In this document: one piece after another, positions 9,197-17,445 of the stretch
Layout: each line of letters starts with the position of its first letter
Position numbering within the stretch: the first letter of the stretch is position 1
Assembly (NCBI GenBank): GCA_014237395.1
Contig: JABZFP010000015.1
Span: 1 to 64,000 of the forward strand
Source: Desulfobacteraceae bacterium
GTDB taxonomy: Bacteria; Desulfobacterota; Desulfobacteria; Desulfobacterales; UBA5852
Reading direction: 5' to 3'
Length of the DNA: 64,000 nt
Notes under the pieces: model-generated
The model's database searches: none
Told to the model about the DNA's origin: nothing
The model's input: only the letters and a program-made list of their open reading frames with translations
Made by a program: the position numbers and the translations under genes

Positions 9197-9979
9197 ATGC
9201 CAAGCGACACACCCCTTATGCCCCGACCGTGGAAAACGCGCCTGGCGCTGCCGTGCGTCGCGTTCGGCCTGCTGCTCCTGGCGTGGGAGCTCCTGGCCCG
9301 TTTTGCCGGGTGGAGCACCGATGTTTTTCCGGGGCCACTGAAGGTGTTCGCCAGCATGGGCGAACTGATTGCGAACGGTACGTTGCTGAAACACACCGTC
9401 GCCAGTCTTTTCAGGGTCACGTTGGGCTTCTACCTGGCCGTTCTGGGGGGCATCCCTCTGGGCATCATGCTGGGCCGCTGGCAAAATGCGCGCCTGCTGA
9501 TCAATCCCATGATTCAGTTCCTGCGCCCCATTTCGCCCCTGGCCTGGATTCCGCTGGCCATGCTGTGGTTCGGTATCGGCGACAAGCCGGCCGTCTTCCT
9601 CATCTTCCTTTCCAGCTTTTTCCCCATCGTGGTCTCAACCACCGCCACGGTGAGCGCCATCAACCCAATCTACTTCCAGGTCGGCGCCAACTTCAATTTT
9701 ACCCGCTGGGAGATGATCACTCGCGTCATCGTGCCCGCCATGATCCCCGGCACCATCACCGCCTTGCGGATTTCCGTGACCATCGCCTGGCTGGTGGTCG
9801 TCGCGGCGGAAATGATCGCCGTCCAGTCCGGCCTGGGATACCTGATCCTCGATTCACGCAATGCCCTGCGAATGGACTACGTCATGGACGGCATGATCGT
9901 CATCGGACTTATCGGACTTCTGCTGGATTACTTCATGCGGCGGCTGGGCCGGATCGAATCAGCCGGCTGGCACAACTGA
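9197..9979 (+). CDS. ABC transporter permease, SsuC/TauC type
   Basis: This inner-membrane permease has about six helices. It contains the BPD transport EAA motif region around SAINPIYFQVGANFNFTRWE with the following G-rich turn, as in nitrate/sulfonate/taurine importers (NrtB, SsuC, TauC). At 260 residues it has the normal family length. It is followed after 17 bases by its ATPase, and then by the solute-binding protein, so the importer is complete. The substrate is likely a sulfonate or another small anion, judged from the family and the adjacent TauE-like gene. Confidence 0.92.
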   Translation: MPSDTPLMPRPWKTRLALPCVAFGLLLLAWELLARFAGWSTDVFPGPLKVFASMGELIANGTLLKHTVASLFRVTLGFYLAVLGGIPLGIMLGRWQNARLLINPMIQFLRPISPLAWIPLAMLWFGIGDKPAVFLIFLSSFFPIVVSTTATVSAINPIYFQVGANFNFTRWEMITRVIVPAMIPGTITALRISVTIAWLVVVAAEMIAVQSGLGYLILDSRNALRMDYVMDGMIVIGLIGLLLDYFMRRLGRIESAGWHN

Positions 9980-9996
9980 CCCTACGGAGCGCTGGC

Positions 9997-10794
9997 ATGG
10001 GCCACATCGTTATCGACAATATCAGTAAAGCCTATCGCAACCGCCGGCGGCAGCGGCGCGCCGGGGATGACCCCGAATTGCGCTATGGCGACCAAATCCT
10101 GGTTCTGGATCATATCCAGCTGGAGTTCCAGGACGGTGAAATGGTCTGCATCCTGGGCCCGTCCGGCTGCGGCAAATCGACCCTGCTGAAAATCATCGCC
10201 GGTTTCGACCAGCCCAACGACGGCCGCATCGTCATCGACGACCGCACGGTCACCCGCCCGGGCTCGGACCATATTTTCGTGTTTCAACACAACGGTCTCC
10301 TGCCCTGGATGACGGTCTGGGAGAACGTCGGGCTGGGTCTGCGCCGCATGACCGATGCGCAGGCCAAGGCCGAACGGATTGCGGAATACATCGAGATGGT
10401 GGAGCTGGACAACTTCGAGCACCACTACCCCCATCAATTGTCCGGGGGCATGCAGCGGCGGGCGGAATTGGCCCGGGCCCTGGCGGTCAATCCGGAACTC
10501 CTGATCATGGATGAGCCCTTCAGCGGGCTGGACTTTTTGACGCACATGAAAATGCGGGAAGAAGTGGTCAACATGCATGAATTCATCCGTAAAACCACCA
10601 TTGTCGTGACCCATGATATCGATGATGCGCTGATCATGGGTGACCGCATCGTCGTCATGAGCGGGCAGCCCTCGGGCATCAAACTGGATCGCCGGCTCGA
10701 TTTTGCCCGTCCCCGCGATTTCCAGAAGGAACCGGCATTGAACCAGCTGCGCAACGAAATCTTTTTGATGCTGGGAGTTCCCTATGCGGTTTAA
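9997..10794 (+). CDS. ABC transporter ATP-binding protein, SsuB/TauB type
   Basis: This cytoplasmic ATPase energises the adjacent permease. It has Walker A (GPSGCGKST), Q-loop (FQHNGLLPWMTVWENV), signature (LSGGMQRR), Walker B (LLIMDEPFSGLD) and H-loop (VVTHDIDDAL). The open frame continues far upstream without a stop, but that extension is a shadow of the permease gene. The ATG at 9997 follows ACGGAGC and gives 265 residues, a normal length. The stretch around residues 10-35, rich in Arg with an RYGDQ segment, is longer than in E. coli SsuB. The 3' end overlaps the binding-protein gene by 11 bases. Confidence 0.93.
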   Translation: MGHIVIDNISKAYRNRRRQRRAGDDPELRYGDQILVLDHIQLEFQDGEMVCILGPSGCGKSTLLKIIAGFDQPNDGRIVIDDRTVTRPGSDHIFVFQHNGLLPWMTVWENVGLGLRRMTDAQAKAERIAEYIEMVELDNFEHHYPHQLSGGMQRRAELARALAVNPELLIMDEPFSGLDFLTHMKMREEVVNMHEFIRKTTIVVTHDIDDALIMGDRIVVMSGQPSGIKLDRRLDFARPRDFQKEPALNQLRNEIFLMLGVPYAV

Positions 10795-11827
10795 CCCTGC
10801 CTGGATGCGAGGATGGCGGCTGAGCGTTGCCTGGCGGTATACCCTCCTGGCCGCGGCCTGGCTGATCGTGATCACGGTCCTGCATTGCAGCCTGAATATG
10901 CACCGGGAAGACCGCGAGGTGGTGCGCATGGGCTACATGCCCGTCGTCACCAACCTGGCCGCCCCGCTTCTGGATTTTGTCTCCCGGGAAAAAGGTCCCT
11001 ATCGTTTCCAGGCCATCAAATTCGCCAGCTTCGCCGAAATGGCGGAATCCTTGCGCAACGGGCACATCGATGCGGCCTTCATGATTGCCCCCCTGGCCAT
11101 TGTTCTCCGCCAGCAAAAAGAAAATGTGCGCATCGTCTATATCGGCAACCGCCATGAAAGCACCCTGGTGGCCCGCAAGGATCTCGCCATCCGTACCATC
11201 GACGACTTGGCCGGCAAAACCCTGGCGGTTCCCATGCGCTATTCCGGACACCACCTGGGAATTTTGCGAGCAATGGAAGCCCGGGGAATGTCGGGAGCCA
11301 TCAACATCGTTGAAATGAACCCGCCGGACATGGCCTCCGCCCTGTCTTCGGGCGCGCTGGATGCCTACTTCGTGGGCGAGCCCTTTGCCGCCCAGACGGT
11401 CCTGTCGGGCGATGCCCGGGTGGTCAACTATGTCGAAGACCTCTGGCCCCACTTCATCTGCAATCTGGTCATCGTCAAACAGGATTTCATCGACAAGCGT
11501 CCTGAAGCTGTTACGCAGTTGGTACAGTCCGCCATGCGCTCGGGCCTCTGGGCTGAACAACACCCCGACGAAGCCGCCGACATCGCCGCCCGCTATTGGA
11601 ACCAGCCGCCGGACCTGATTCGCTATGCCCTGACCACCCCCAAGGCCCGCATTGACTATCAGCGCTCCGTGCCGCAAACTTCCGAAATCCAGTTGCTGGC
11701 CGATCTCATGGTCCAGTTTAAATTGATCGACCGCAACGACACCACAGGCCTCGTTGAAGATCGTTTTGCGCGTGAAGCCGACCTCAAAGACATCCCCGAT
11801 ATCGGAAGTATTCTCAGGTTGCCCTAA
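10784..11827 (+). CDS. ABC transporter substrate-binding protein, NMT1/SsuA type
   Basis: The protein has 347 residues with an N-terminal hydrophobic helix (about 18-38). It is followed by a periplasmic binding fold of the NMT1/SsuA/TauA family (RMGYMPVVTNLAAP, LRNGHIDAAFMIAPLA, GALDAYFVGEPFA). The helix ends in VLHC, which does not match a good lipobox, so I read it as an uncleaved anchor or Sec signal. It overlaps the ATPase gene by 11 bases, which closes the importer set. A chemosensory cluster fused to an importer raises the possibility that the binding protein also reports ligand status, but nothing in the sequence shows this. Confidence 0.88.
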   Translation: MRFNPAWMRGWRLSVAWRYTLLAAAWLIVITVLHCSLNMHREDREVVRMGYMPVVTNLAAPLLDFVSREKGPYRFQAIKFASFAEMAESLRNGHIDAAFMIAPLAIVLRQQKENVRIVYIGNRHESTLVARKDLAIRTIDDLAGKTLAVPMRYSGHHLGILRAMEARGMSGAINIVEMNPPDMASALSSGALDAYFVGEPFAAQTVLSGDARVVNYVEDLWPHFICNLVIVKQDFIDKRPEAVTQLVQSAMRSGLWAEQHPDEAADIAARYWNQPPDLIRYALTTPKARIDYQRSVPQTSEIQLLADLMVQFKLIDRNDTTGLVEDRFAREADLKDIPDIGSILRLP

Positions 11828-12150
11828 CGGCTACTTTTGGTAGACACTGCTTTTCCATGAAGTCGTTACTATTTTTTGATGGGGCTATCAGCCCTATAGG
11901 TTGAAGTGTCTCAAAATAATTATTTTCCGTTATGATGGTGCTGCATAATTATAACACCAATAATCATGTAAAGATGCATAATGAGAGCACACTTAAATCT
12001 GCAATGATTTGATTTTATTGCCGAAGAAATTGATTTAACGTGGGTATTGACGCGTAGAAGAGCGAATGTTTAAATATCGTCATAAATGTCTCAATTTTGC
12101 ATTTTCCGTTAAAATGATGTTTTCCACATAATATTATAGATAGAGGATTC
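11828..12150. other. AT-rich intergenic stretch
   Basis: About 320 bases, far richer in A and T than the flanking operon. No open frame with a plausible ribosome site was found. It marks the start of a compositionally foreign patch. An AGAGGATTC Shine-Dalgarno-like sequence at its right end serves the next gene. Confidence 0.6.
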
Positions 12151-12894
12151 ATGAAGACCCTGACAGAAATTGACAAGCACCAGTTCGTTTTTGAAGTACT
12201 TGAGGAAGGGCGCAAATTGCTCCCTGAACTCAAGGTACTACCTTCCGCTATTGAGATGCCAGAAGATGTGGTACTTGATGAACAGCAGTATTACATACAG
12301 AAAGTAGGATTCTTTCTTGTTCACACCCTAACTTGGTGCAGACAACTAGACCTTGCGATTGAATTTTTATCAAATTTCGATTATTCGAAGAAAGTTAGTG
12401 CAAATCGTGCAGACCATACGATTTACAACCTTGAAAATTACCTAATCCGTATTAACTCTTCCTATGATCGAATTCTTCAACTGGTTAATGCGGTTTTCCA
12501 TCTCGGAGTTTCTGAAGAGCATGTGACTCACGCTGTTATTATCAGCAATGCTAAGGTTCAACATCGACCGAAAGTAGTATCAAAAATTAAGGCAGTTCAG
12601 AAATATCTTAAAGTTTATGCGCAAGCACGCCACACATTGATTCACAAGCACTCATATCTCGATGTGAAAATGAGAAAACTTGAGTTATTCTATTTACACG
12701 ATATAGAATCCCTGCCGAAGGATGATGCTTGGAGAGAAAATTTCAAGTCATTCCGTGCGCAGTATCTCAAAGAATTCTTGGCTGAAAAAAAAGACGAATT
12801 TCAAAATATCAATGATGGCTTAGGGGACAAAATAAATGATTTATTTGGCGAACTATACCATGAATACAAGCGACAAGTTCATGCATTGGGGTAG
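12151..12894 (+). CDS. HEPN-like protein (Cthe_2314-like)
   Basis: A 247-residue, helix-rich protein in an AT-rich patch, with codon use unlike the flanking genes. Residues 160-165 read RHTLIH, which matches the R-x4-H signature of HEPN ribonuclease or nucleotidyltransferase-associated domains. The overall pattern recalls the Cthe_2314-like HEPN family. HEPN proteins commonly act as RNases in toxin-antitoxin and abortive-infection systems. No antitoxin partner is visible next to it, so it may be an isolated acquired gene. The HEPN call rests on one motif and predicted helical character, so it is moderate. Confidence 0.6.
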   Translation: MKTLTEIDKHQFVFEVLEEGRKLLPELKVLPSAIEMPEDVVLDEQQYYIQKVGFFLVHTLTWCRQLDLAIEFLSNFDYSKKVSANRADHTIYNLENYLIRINSSYDRILQLVNAVFHLGVSEEHVTHAVIISNAKVQHRPKVVSKIKAVQKYLKVYAQARHTLIHKHSYLDVKMRKLELFYLHDIESLPKDDAWRENFKSFRAQYLKEFLAEKKDEFQNINDGLGDKINDLFGELYHEYKRQVHALG

Positions 12895-13354
12895 GAAATA
12901 ATGCTCTAACATTTTAATTAACAAGACCGCGGGGGACCTTTTTAAATTTTTGCGAAACATCTCGGCGCGGCTTGTTATTTAGAGTGTTATGACATGAATA
13001 AATAGCATACTTTAACAGCGATAAAAGAGGTGCCAGATCATAGCAGTATTGTTAAGTTTGCAGAAATCCAAAAAATGCAAAATTTGCCGTTTTTCCGGGG
13101 GACCACATTCTCTCAAATTGTTTTACGACCAGCGGCTGTAAACATCTGACGCCAATTTTGATGGCGTCATAAATAGTTGCTGAGGCAACCCTTTCGTCAT
13201 CCCCGCGCAGGCGGGGATCCATTTATTTCAATGGTTTATGGACTCCCGCCTGCGCGGGAGTGACGGCTTAAGGACTTTTTACGAGTTCATCAATTTTATA
13301 AGCGGTAAAATTCCCCATTGCAGTTCCCAATCCCGAATAGGGTCAGAGAAAAAA
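12895..13354. other. intergenic stretch with REP-like repeat
   Basis: 460 bases without a credible gene. It contains an imperfect inverted repeat around 12923-12978 (AACAAG-x2-CGCG against CGCG-x-CTTGTT) and the REP-like element listed separately. The motif GGGGGACC occurs twice, near 12932 and 13098. An open frame that starts at 13238 runs through into the QueG-like gene, but it lacks a ribosome site. Confidence 0.6.
13195..13265. repeat. REP-like paired inverted repeat
   Basis: Two arms of about 28 bases, separated by about 15 bases, form a near-complete inverted repeat. The left arm begins CGTCATCCCCGCGCAGGCGG and the right arm ends with its complement (CGCGGGAGTGACG). Each arm also folds by itself (CCCCGC-GCAG-GCGGGG). 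This is typical of dispersed intergenic repeats mobilised by REP-associated transposases. I saw no second full copy in this window. Confidence 0.75.
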
Positions 13355-14191
13355 ATGAGTATGAATGGTTATGACCATCTGGCTTCGGCCATTTTAAAAA
13401 CGGCCTTGGATTCTGGCGCGGACCTGGCCGGATTTGTAGCCGTTTCGTCTATGAAGCAGGCCCCTACCCATAAACTGCTCACACGACTCCCCATCTATGA
13501 GGTCATTGACTTTTCGGAATCGGACACGGCCGTCGCCCCGGAGGAGGTGCCGATCGCCAAGTGCAGGATTGAACTGCCCACCTGGGCGGAAACCCTCCTG
13601 ATTATCGCCCTCTATCACCCGGAAGACAAACCGGCTCTCGATTACTTTCGGTCCTCTTCGAGCGGAGGATCTGAGGGCAACCTCCAGTTAATCAGAATCA
13701 ACAATAAGGTAATCAGATGGCTTGAAGAAAATACGTCCACAAAAAGCCGACAGGTCCCTTACGGCATCGACAAGGGGGGCATCGGCCTCAAAGATGCCGC
13801 AGTTCTTGCCGGTTTGGGGGTCATAGGCAAAAACAACTTGCTGATCACCCCCCAATATGGTCCGCGGGTGCGGCTACGGGCCTTGGCCTTACAGGTAAAG
13901 CTTGCCGAAACCGGCCCCCTTGACTTCGATCCATGCTTGACTTGCGACATGCCCTGTCGCCAAATATGCCCCCGGAAGGCGCTTGATAATAAAATCTTCG
14001 ACCCGATGGATTACGGCATCTCGGAATTACCCGCCAGGGAAGGCGTATACGATCGTGATGCCTGCGCCTTGGAATCGGATAAGCGCATCTATCCGGATGC
14101 GTCCATCCCACAAAAAGAGGAAGTTGAATCCGGCGATCTTATATCCGTGTCCTGCCGAGCCTGTGAATTTGCCTGCCCGGTGGGCATATGA
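13355..14191 (+). CDS. QueG-like 4Fe-4S protein
   Basis: The sequence resembles the epoxyqueuosine reductase (QueG) group of iron-sulfur proteins. The C-terminus binds two [4Fe-4S] clusters through C-x2-C-x3-C-x3-CP (CLTCDMPCRQICP) and C-x2-C-x3-CP (CRACEFACP). At 278 residues it is shorter than classical QueG and lacks the HEAT-repeat tail. It overlaps the next gene by 4 bases (ATGA). Pairing with an MttB-family methyltransferase suggests an electron-transfer or corrinoid-activating role rather than tRNA modification. That role is inferred. The start at 13355 (MSMNGYDH) is chosen by homology-like spacing; an ATG at 13361 is also possible. Confidence 0.75.
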   Translation: MSMNGYDHLASAILKTALDSGADLAGFVAVSSMKQAPTHKLLTRLPIYEVIDFSESDTAVAPEEVPIAKCRIELPTWAETLLIIALYHPEDKPALDYFRSSSSGGSEGNLQLIRINNKVIRWLEENTSTKSRQVPYGIDKGGIGLKDAAVLAGLGVIGKNNLLITPQYGPRVRLRALALQVKLAETGPLDFDPCLTCDMPCRQICPRKALDNKIFDPMDYGISELPAREGVYDRDACALESDKRIYPDASIPQKEEVESGDLISVSCRACEFACPVGI

Positions 14192-15633
14192 GAAAACAGA
14201 CAGACGAAATATTTGACAAGGGCATTTTTTTGGAAATGGCGGCGGAGTTCGACAAGGCCAAAGCCATTTATGAGGACATCTTTCGTCATGTCACCGACGA
14301 AACGGTCCTGGAAAAAGCCCGATGCCGGATGGAAGACATCGACGACCTGATCGAAGAGAAGGCTATTTACCAGCGCATTGACGAAAACGCGAAACGGGTA
14401 CTTTCGGAAATCGGCATAAATATCATTGAGAACCAACCCCTGATGGATCTTCTTATGGAAGCGGATGCCGTGGATTTCGACAATGAAACGGCGCTTTTCA
14501 TTCCATTGAAGCGAGATTACATCGATCGCTGCCTGGCGCAGGTGCCCCGAAAAATGCCCGGGGACCCGGGAATGAACACGTTTGGCACCGGTGCGACATC
14601 ACCTTTTCTAAAGCGCACTGGCGACGAGGAACTGCGTCCAGCTAATCGCGAGGAATACAGCAATATCATCCTCACGGTGGGCGAACAACAAGATGTTGTC
14701 GGTATTTTCAGTCTACCGGTGGCCTGCGACAAGAGCATTTCCCTCTTCGAAATCTCCCAACTGATGGAGAAAAGCTATCAAGGGCTCAAGATGATCACCA
14801 CCAGTGCGATGAGCGATGCCGAAGTGACATTTCTGAAAGGCAAGGAGCACTGGGTCGACGGTACCAGCCTGATTACTTCCTTAACGCCAATGAACAACAT
14901 GGTCGATCCTTTTTTGCGCAGTGCCCGCACAGGAAACAACCTTTTATTGATCGACCAGAGCATTGCCGGCATCTCCGGCCCCGGAAGCCCGGAGGCTTTC
15001 CTGACGCAGAACCATGCCCAAGTGATTTTCATGATGGTGATCGCCCAGACCGTCAACCCTGGCATATCGTGCATCCACTGCGGCATTCCCAGTGTTATCA
15101 GGGCGGGCGGCAATCTTTCTTACAGTTCTCCCCACCAGACCTTCATCAACGCGGCCTTGGCGCGGGTCAATACCTGGATTACAGGTTTCCCTTCCGCCCA
15201 GACCGGCGGCAGTACCAGTCTGCCCGATGTGACGCCACAGGCGCTGACGGATTCAGAATTGAGCCGCAACGCGCTGCGCAAATATGGGGTCCACATCATA
15301 CGACATGCCATGGGTGCGCTCGGCAGCCTCAACTTTTTCAGTCTGGAGAAATTTTTGGAAGACTGCGAGCGGGAAAGGCGTTCCAGGACTATTTTTGAAT
15401 CGCTTCCAAAGGATACCGGCATGCTCCCGATGTATTTTCCCGGTGACGACCAGGCGCTTGCCGGCATCCGGGAAATTGCCGAAAAGGGCAACCCCAAAAA
15501 CGCCGATCATACACTGAAGAACGTGGATGCGTTCCGTCTGTGGGAGGATACTATCATCCAAGCCGCTAAAAAGAAACGCTATTACCCGCAGCTCAACGAT
15601 ATCGTTATCGACAAAATCAAAGCAGCTGTATAG
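14188..15633 (+). CDS. MttB-family corrinoid methyltransferase
   Basis: A 481-residue member of the trimethylamine methyltransferase (MttB) superfamily. These enzymes move a methyl group from a quaternary or tertiary amine to a corrinoid protein. Family features include the TIM-barrel-like core with LLLIDQSIAGISGPGSPEAF and GIPSVIRAGGNLSYSSPH, and a C-terminal KRYYPQLNDIVIDKI tail. No in-frame TAG is present, so it is a non-pyrrolysine member, like the glycine-betaine methyltransferase MtgB. An N-terminal helical segment (1-70) precedes the core. No corrinoid protein gene lies next to it. The substrate is unknown. Confidence 0.85.
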   Translation: MRKQTDEIFDKGIFLEMAAEFDKAKAIYEDIFRHVTDETVLEKARCRMEDIDDLIEEKAIYQRIDENAKRVLSEIGINIIENQPLMDLLMEADAVDFDNETALFIPLKRDYIDRCLAQVPRKMPGDPGMNTFGTGATSPFLKRTGDEELRPANREEYSNIILTVGEQQDVVGIFSLPVACDKSISLFEISQLMEKSYQGLKMITTSAMSDAEVTFLKGKEHWVDGTSLITSLTPMNNMVDPFLRSARTGNNLLLIDQSIAGISGPGSPEAFLTQNHAQVIFMMVIAQTVNPGISCIHCGIPSVIRAGGNLSYSSPHQTFINAALARVNTWITGFPSAQTGGSTSLPDVTPQALTDSELSRNALRKYGVHIIRHAMGALGSLNFFSLEKFLEDCERERRSRTIFESLPKDTGMLPMYFPGDDQALAGIREIAEKGNPKNADHTLKNVDAFRLWEDTIIQAAKKKRYYPQLNDIVIDKIKAAV

Positions 15634-15640
15634 GACGGAT

Positions 15641-16153
15641 ATGGCCATACTCCGATGTACCAAAAAACTTCTAACCGAACTAAAAACCAAACCCGAAGAT
15701 ATTCTGCGCGATTTAACCGAACTGGGTTGCTGGCATGCCAACCTGTTGCGAATCGATCGAAGGAAATGCGTGCTCTTTACCCATGACAGGACATTGTATT
15801 CGTTCCTTGTCCCCGGTCTCACCAAACCTCATTTTCAAAACTTTGGTGAGGTTTTCGGCCAGAATCTGTTCAAAAACCTGTTGGCCGAAGCATTTCCGCA
15901 AAGCCAGATCGAACTGTTTTTAAATGATATCCGGGAAATTCATATCACGAAAACCAGTAGCCGGAGTGTCCTGGGGTCTATGAATGACCTCTCCTTCCAA
16001 CTCAAATATCGCATTTATGCTGAGGGCGGACTGTCAAATCTTAGTCTCATGAAATTGAATCATGGGTTGAACCGTATCCCCATGGGCGCCATCGAGGAAG
16101 TCTACAGCATCGATGCCCTGAAGCGTCTCTTGAAAATTCAATCCCAAAAATAA
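15641..16153 (+). CDS. DUF6933-like hypothetical protein
   Basis: A 170-residue protein starting MAILRCTKKLLTEL. The central motif WHANLLRIDRRKCVLFTHD fits the DUF6933 family, small bacterial proteins of unknown function. The start at 15641 has AGGACGG upstream. The longer open frame beginning at 15527 overlaps the methyltransferase gene and is not preferred. It lies eight bases after the methyltransferase stop and could be cotranscribed with it, but its function cannot be assigned. Confidence 0.75.
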   Translation: MAILRCTKKLLTELKTKPEDILRDLTELGCWHANLLRIDRRKCVLFTHDRTLYSFLVPGLTKPHFQNFGEVFGQNLFKNLLAEAFPQSQIELFLNDIREIHITKTSSRSVLGSMNDLSFQLKYRIYAEGGLSNLSLMKLNHGLNRIPMGAIEEVYSIDALKRLLKIQSQK

Positions 16154-16403
16154 CCCGCAAGAGAGGCGATCCCCTCTACTCGAAACAATTTTCCGGAATT
16201 GGAGCCGGATAAGAAAAATTGCTTTCGCTCCTACAGTCTCCGATCATGCCTCATGCGCCGCAACGCATCCATGGGCTTGACGCTACCAAAGCCAGGCACT
16301 ATCGTGAAGTGTAAAATTATGGCATCCGTAAAGATAGGTGCAAGCAAAAGCCTTTCGGAAAGTTGCTCTTGATTATCATCTCAACTGAATAGTGTGTTGC
16401 GAT

Positions 16404-16943
16404 ATGAAGATGTTTAAATTGATCCCGGCTCTCATCCTGATCGGCATCATCGTGACCGGCTGCTCCACCGACAAGAGCTGGCGCACCGCCAGCCGTGAAT
16501 CGGCCGGCATCGCCCCCGACCCGGCCGCCACTCATGAGGCGGTGCTGCATGTTTACGGTGCCGATGCCTGGGGCTGGCGGGGCTGGTTTGCTGTCCACAC
16601 CTGGATCGCCGCCAAACGAACCGGTGAAACCGCTTACACGGTTTACGACGTGGTGGGCTGGCGCAGCCGTTATGGTCAGCCCGTGGTGCGAATCGTCCAG
16701 GATATCCCCGACCGCTACTGGTACGGCGCCAAACCGGAGGTTCTCCAGAAACTCAGAGGACCGGGGGTGGATGAGGTGATCGATGCCGTCGACCGGGCGG
16801 CGCGCGCCTATCCCTGGAAAACGACCTACAAACTCTTTCCTGGGCCCAACAGCAATACGTTTACGGCCTGGATCGCCAAACAGGTCCCGGAACTTGAGTT
16901 GGACCTCCCCTTCTCGGCCATTGGCAGCGGTTACGTTAATTAG
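16404..16943 (+). CDS. DUF3750-like lipoprotein
   Basis: A 179-residue protein with a lipoprotein signal (hydrophobic stretch ending VTGC; Cys at about residue 18). The mature part holds AVHTWIAAKRTGETAYTVYD, VVGWRSRYG and a NSNTF segment, as in the DUF3750 family of unknown function. A GTG at 16392 is possible, but the ATG at 16404 gives a standard Met-Lys signal start. It is monocistronic, with AT-rich sequence before it. Confidence 0.8.
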   Translation: MKMFKLIPALILIGIIVTGCSTDKSWRTASRESAGIAPDPAATHEAVLHVYGADAWGWRGWFAVHTWIAAKRTGETAYTVYDVVGWRSRYGQPVVRIVQDIPDRYWYGAKPEVLQKLRGPGVDEVIDAVDRAARAYPWKTTYKLFPGPNSNTFTAWIAKQVPELELDLPFSAIGSGYVN

Positions 16944-16986
16944 CGGATTTAGATCAGAGGGTCTGCCACGGAGGTCGGCCGCTTCT

Positions 16987-17445
16987 TCAGCCGTCCTTTT
17001 TCAGAGCGACATCGATCTGGAGCGGTCCTTTATCAGTTTCACAGGGGATGGAAATGATGGGTGTGGCGTCGGGATAGGGCACATTCTCGCGGCCGATCAC
17101 GACCTGGGGCACCGAGATGGCACTGGCCCCGCCGGGGAAGTCCGTCTTGGCATTGCCGGCAATCATGTTGGCAATCTCGCCCACGGCATCGATGCAGTCT
17201 GAATCGAGTTGCGCGATGGGATCGCCTAACATTTCCGACGCCAGTCTGGTTGCCAGCGGTTCGGGCATGCTCACGACCACCCTTCCGTGAACGTCCCCGG
17301 AAACATCGATCACGCCGCAGACATCGTGATGCGGCCGGGCCTTGGTATTCAAGACCGGTTGCCCGATGGTAACCGTCTGGGTCATCATGGTCTGAAACAG
17401 GCGGATCACCGCATCGACAAAGGGGTTGATATAAGCGGCTTTCAT
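16987..17445 (-). CDS. CheX-like chemotaxis phosphatase domain protein
   Basis: The whole 152-residue protein is a CheX-type domain. The hallmark helix E-x2-N reads DAVGEIANMIAGNAK. CheX, CheC and FliY dephosphorylate CheY~P-like regulators, with Glu and Asn acting on the phospho-Asp. It is translated 4 bases into the end of a PilZ gene (ATGA at 17442-17445). The pair probably acts on the output side of a chemosensory or c-di-GMP pathway. It is not adjacent to the cheA cluster. Confidence 0.85.
   Translation of the reverse strand: MKAAYINPFVDAVIRLFQTMMTQTVTIGQPVLNTKARPHHDVCGVIDVSGDVHGRVVVSMPEPLATRLASEMLGDPIAQLDSDCIDAVGEIANMIAGNAKTDFPGGASAISVPQVVIGRENVPYPDATPIISIPCETDKGPLQIDVALKKDG

Noticed and set aside
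9229..9996. N-terminal extension of the ABC ATPase frame
   Set aside because: It is open only because it is a shadow of the permease gene. A ribosome site and family start fit at 9997.
13238..13354. Upstream extension of the QueG-like frame
   Set aside because: It runs through the REP repeat and lacks a ribosome site. The product starting at 13355 fits the family.
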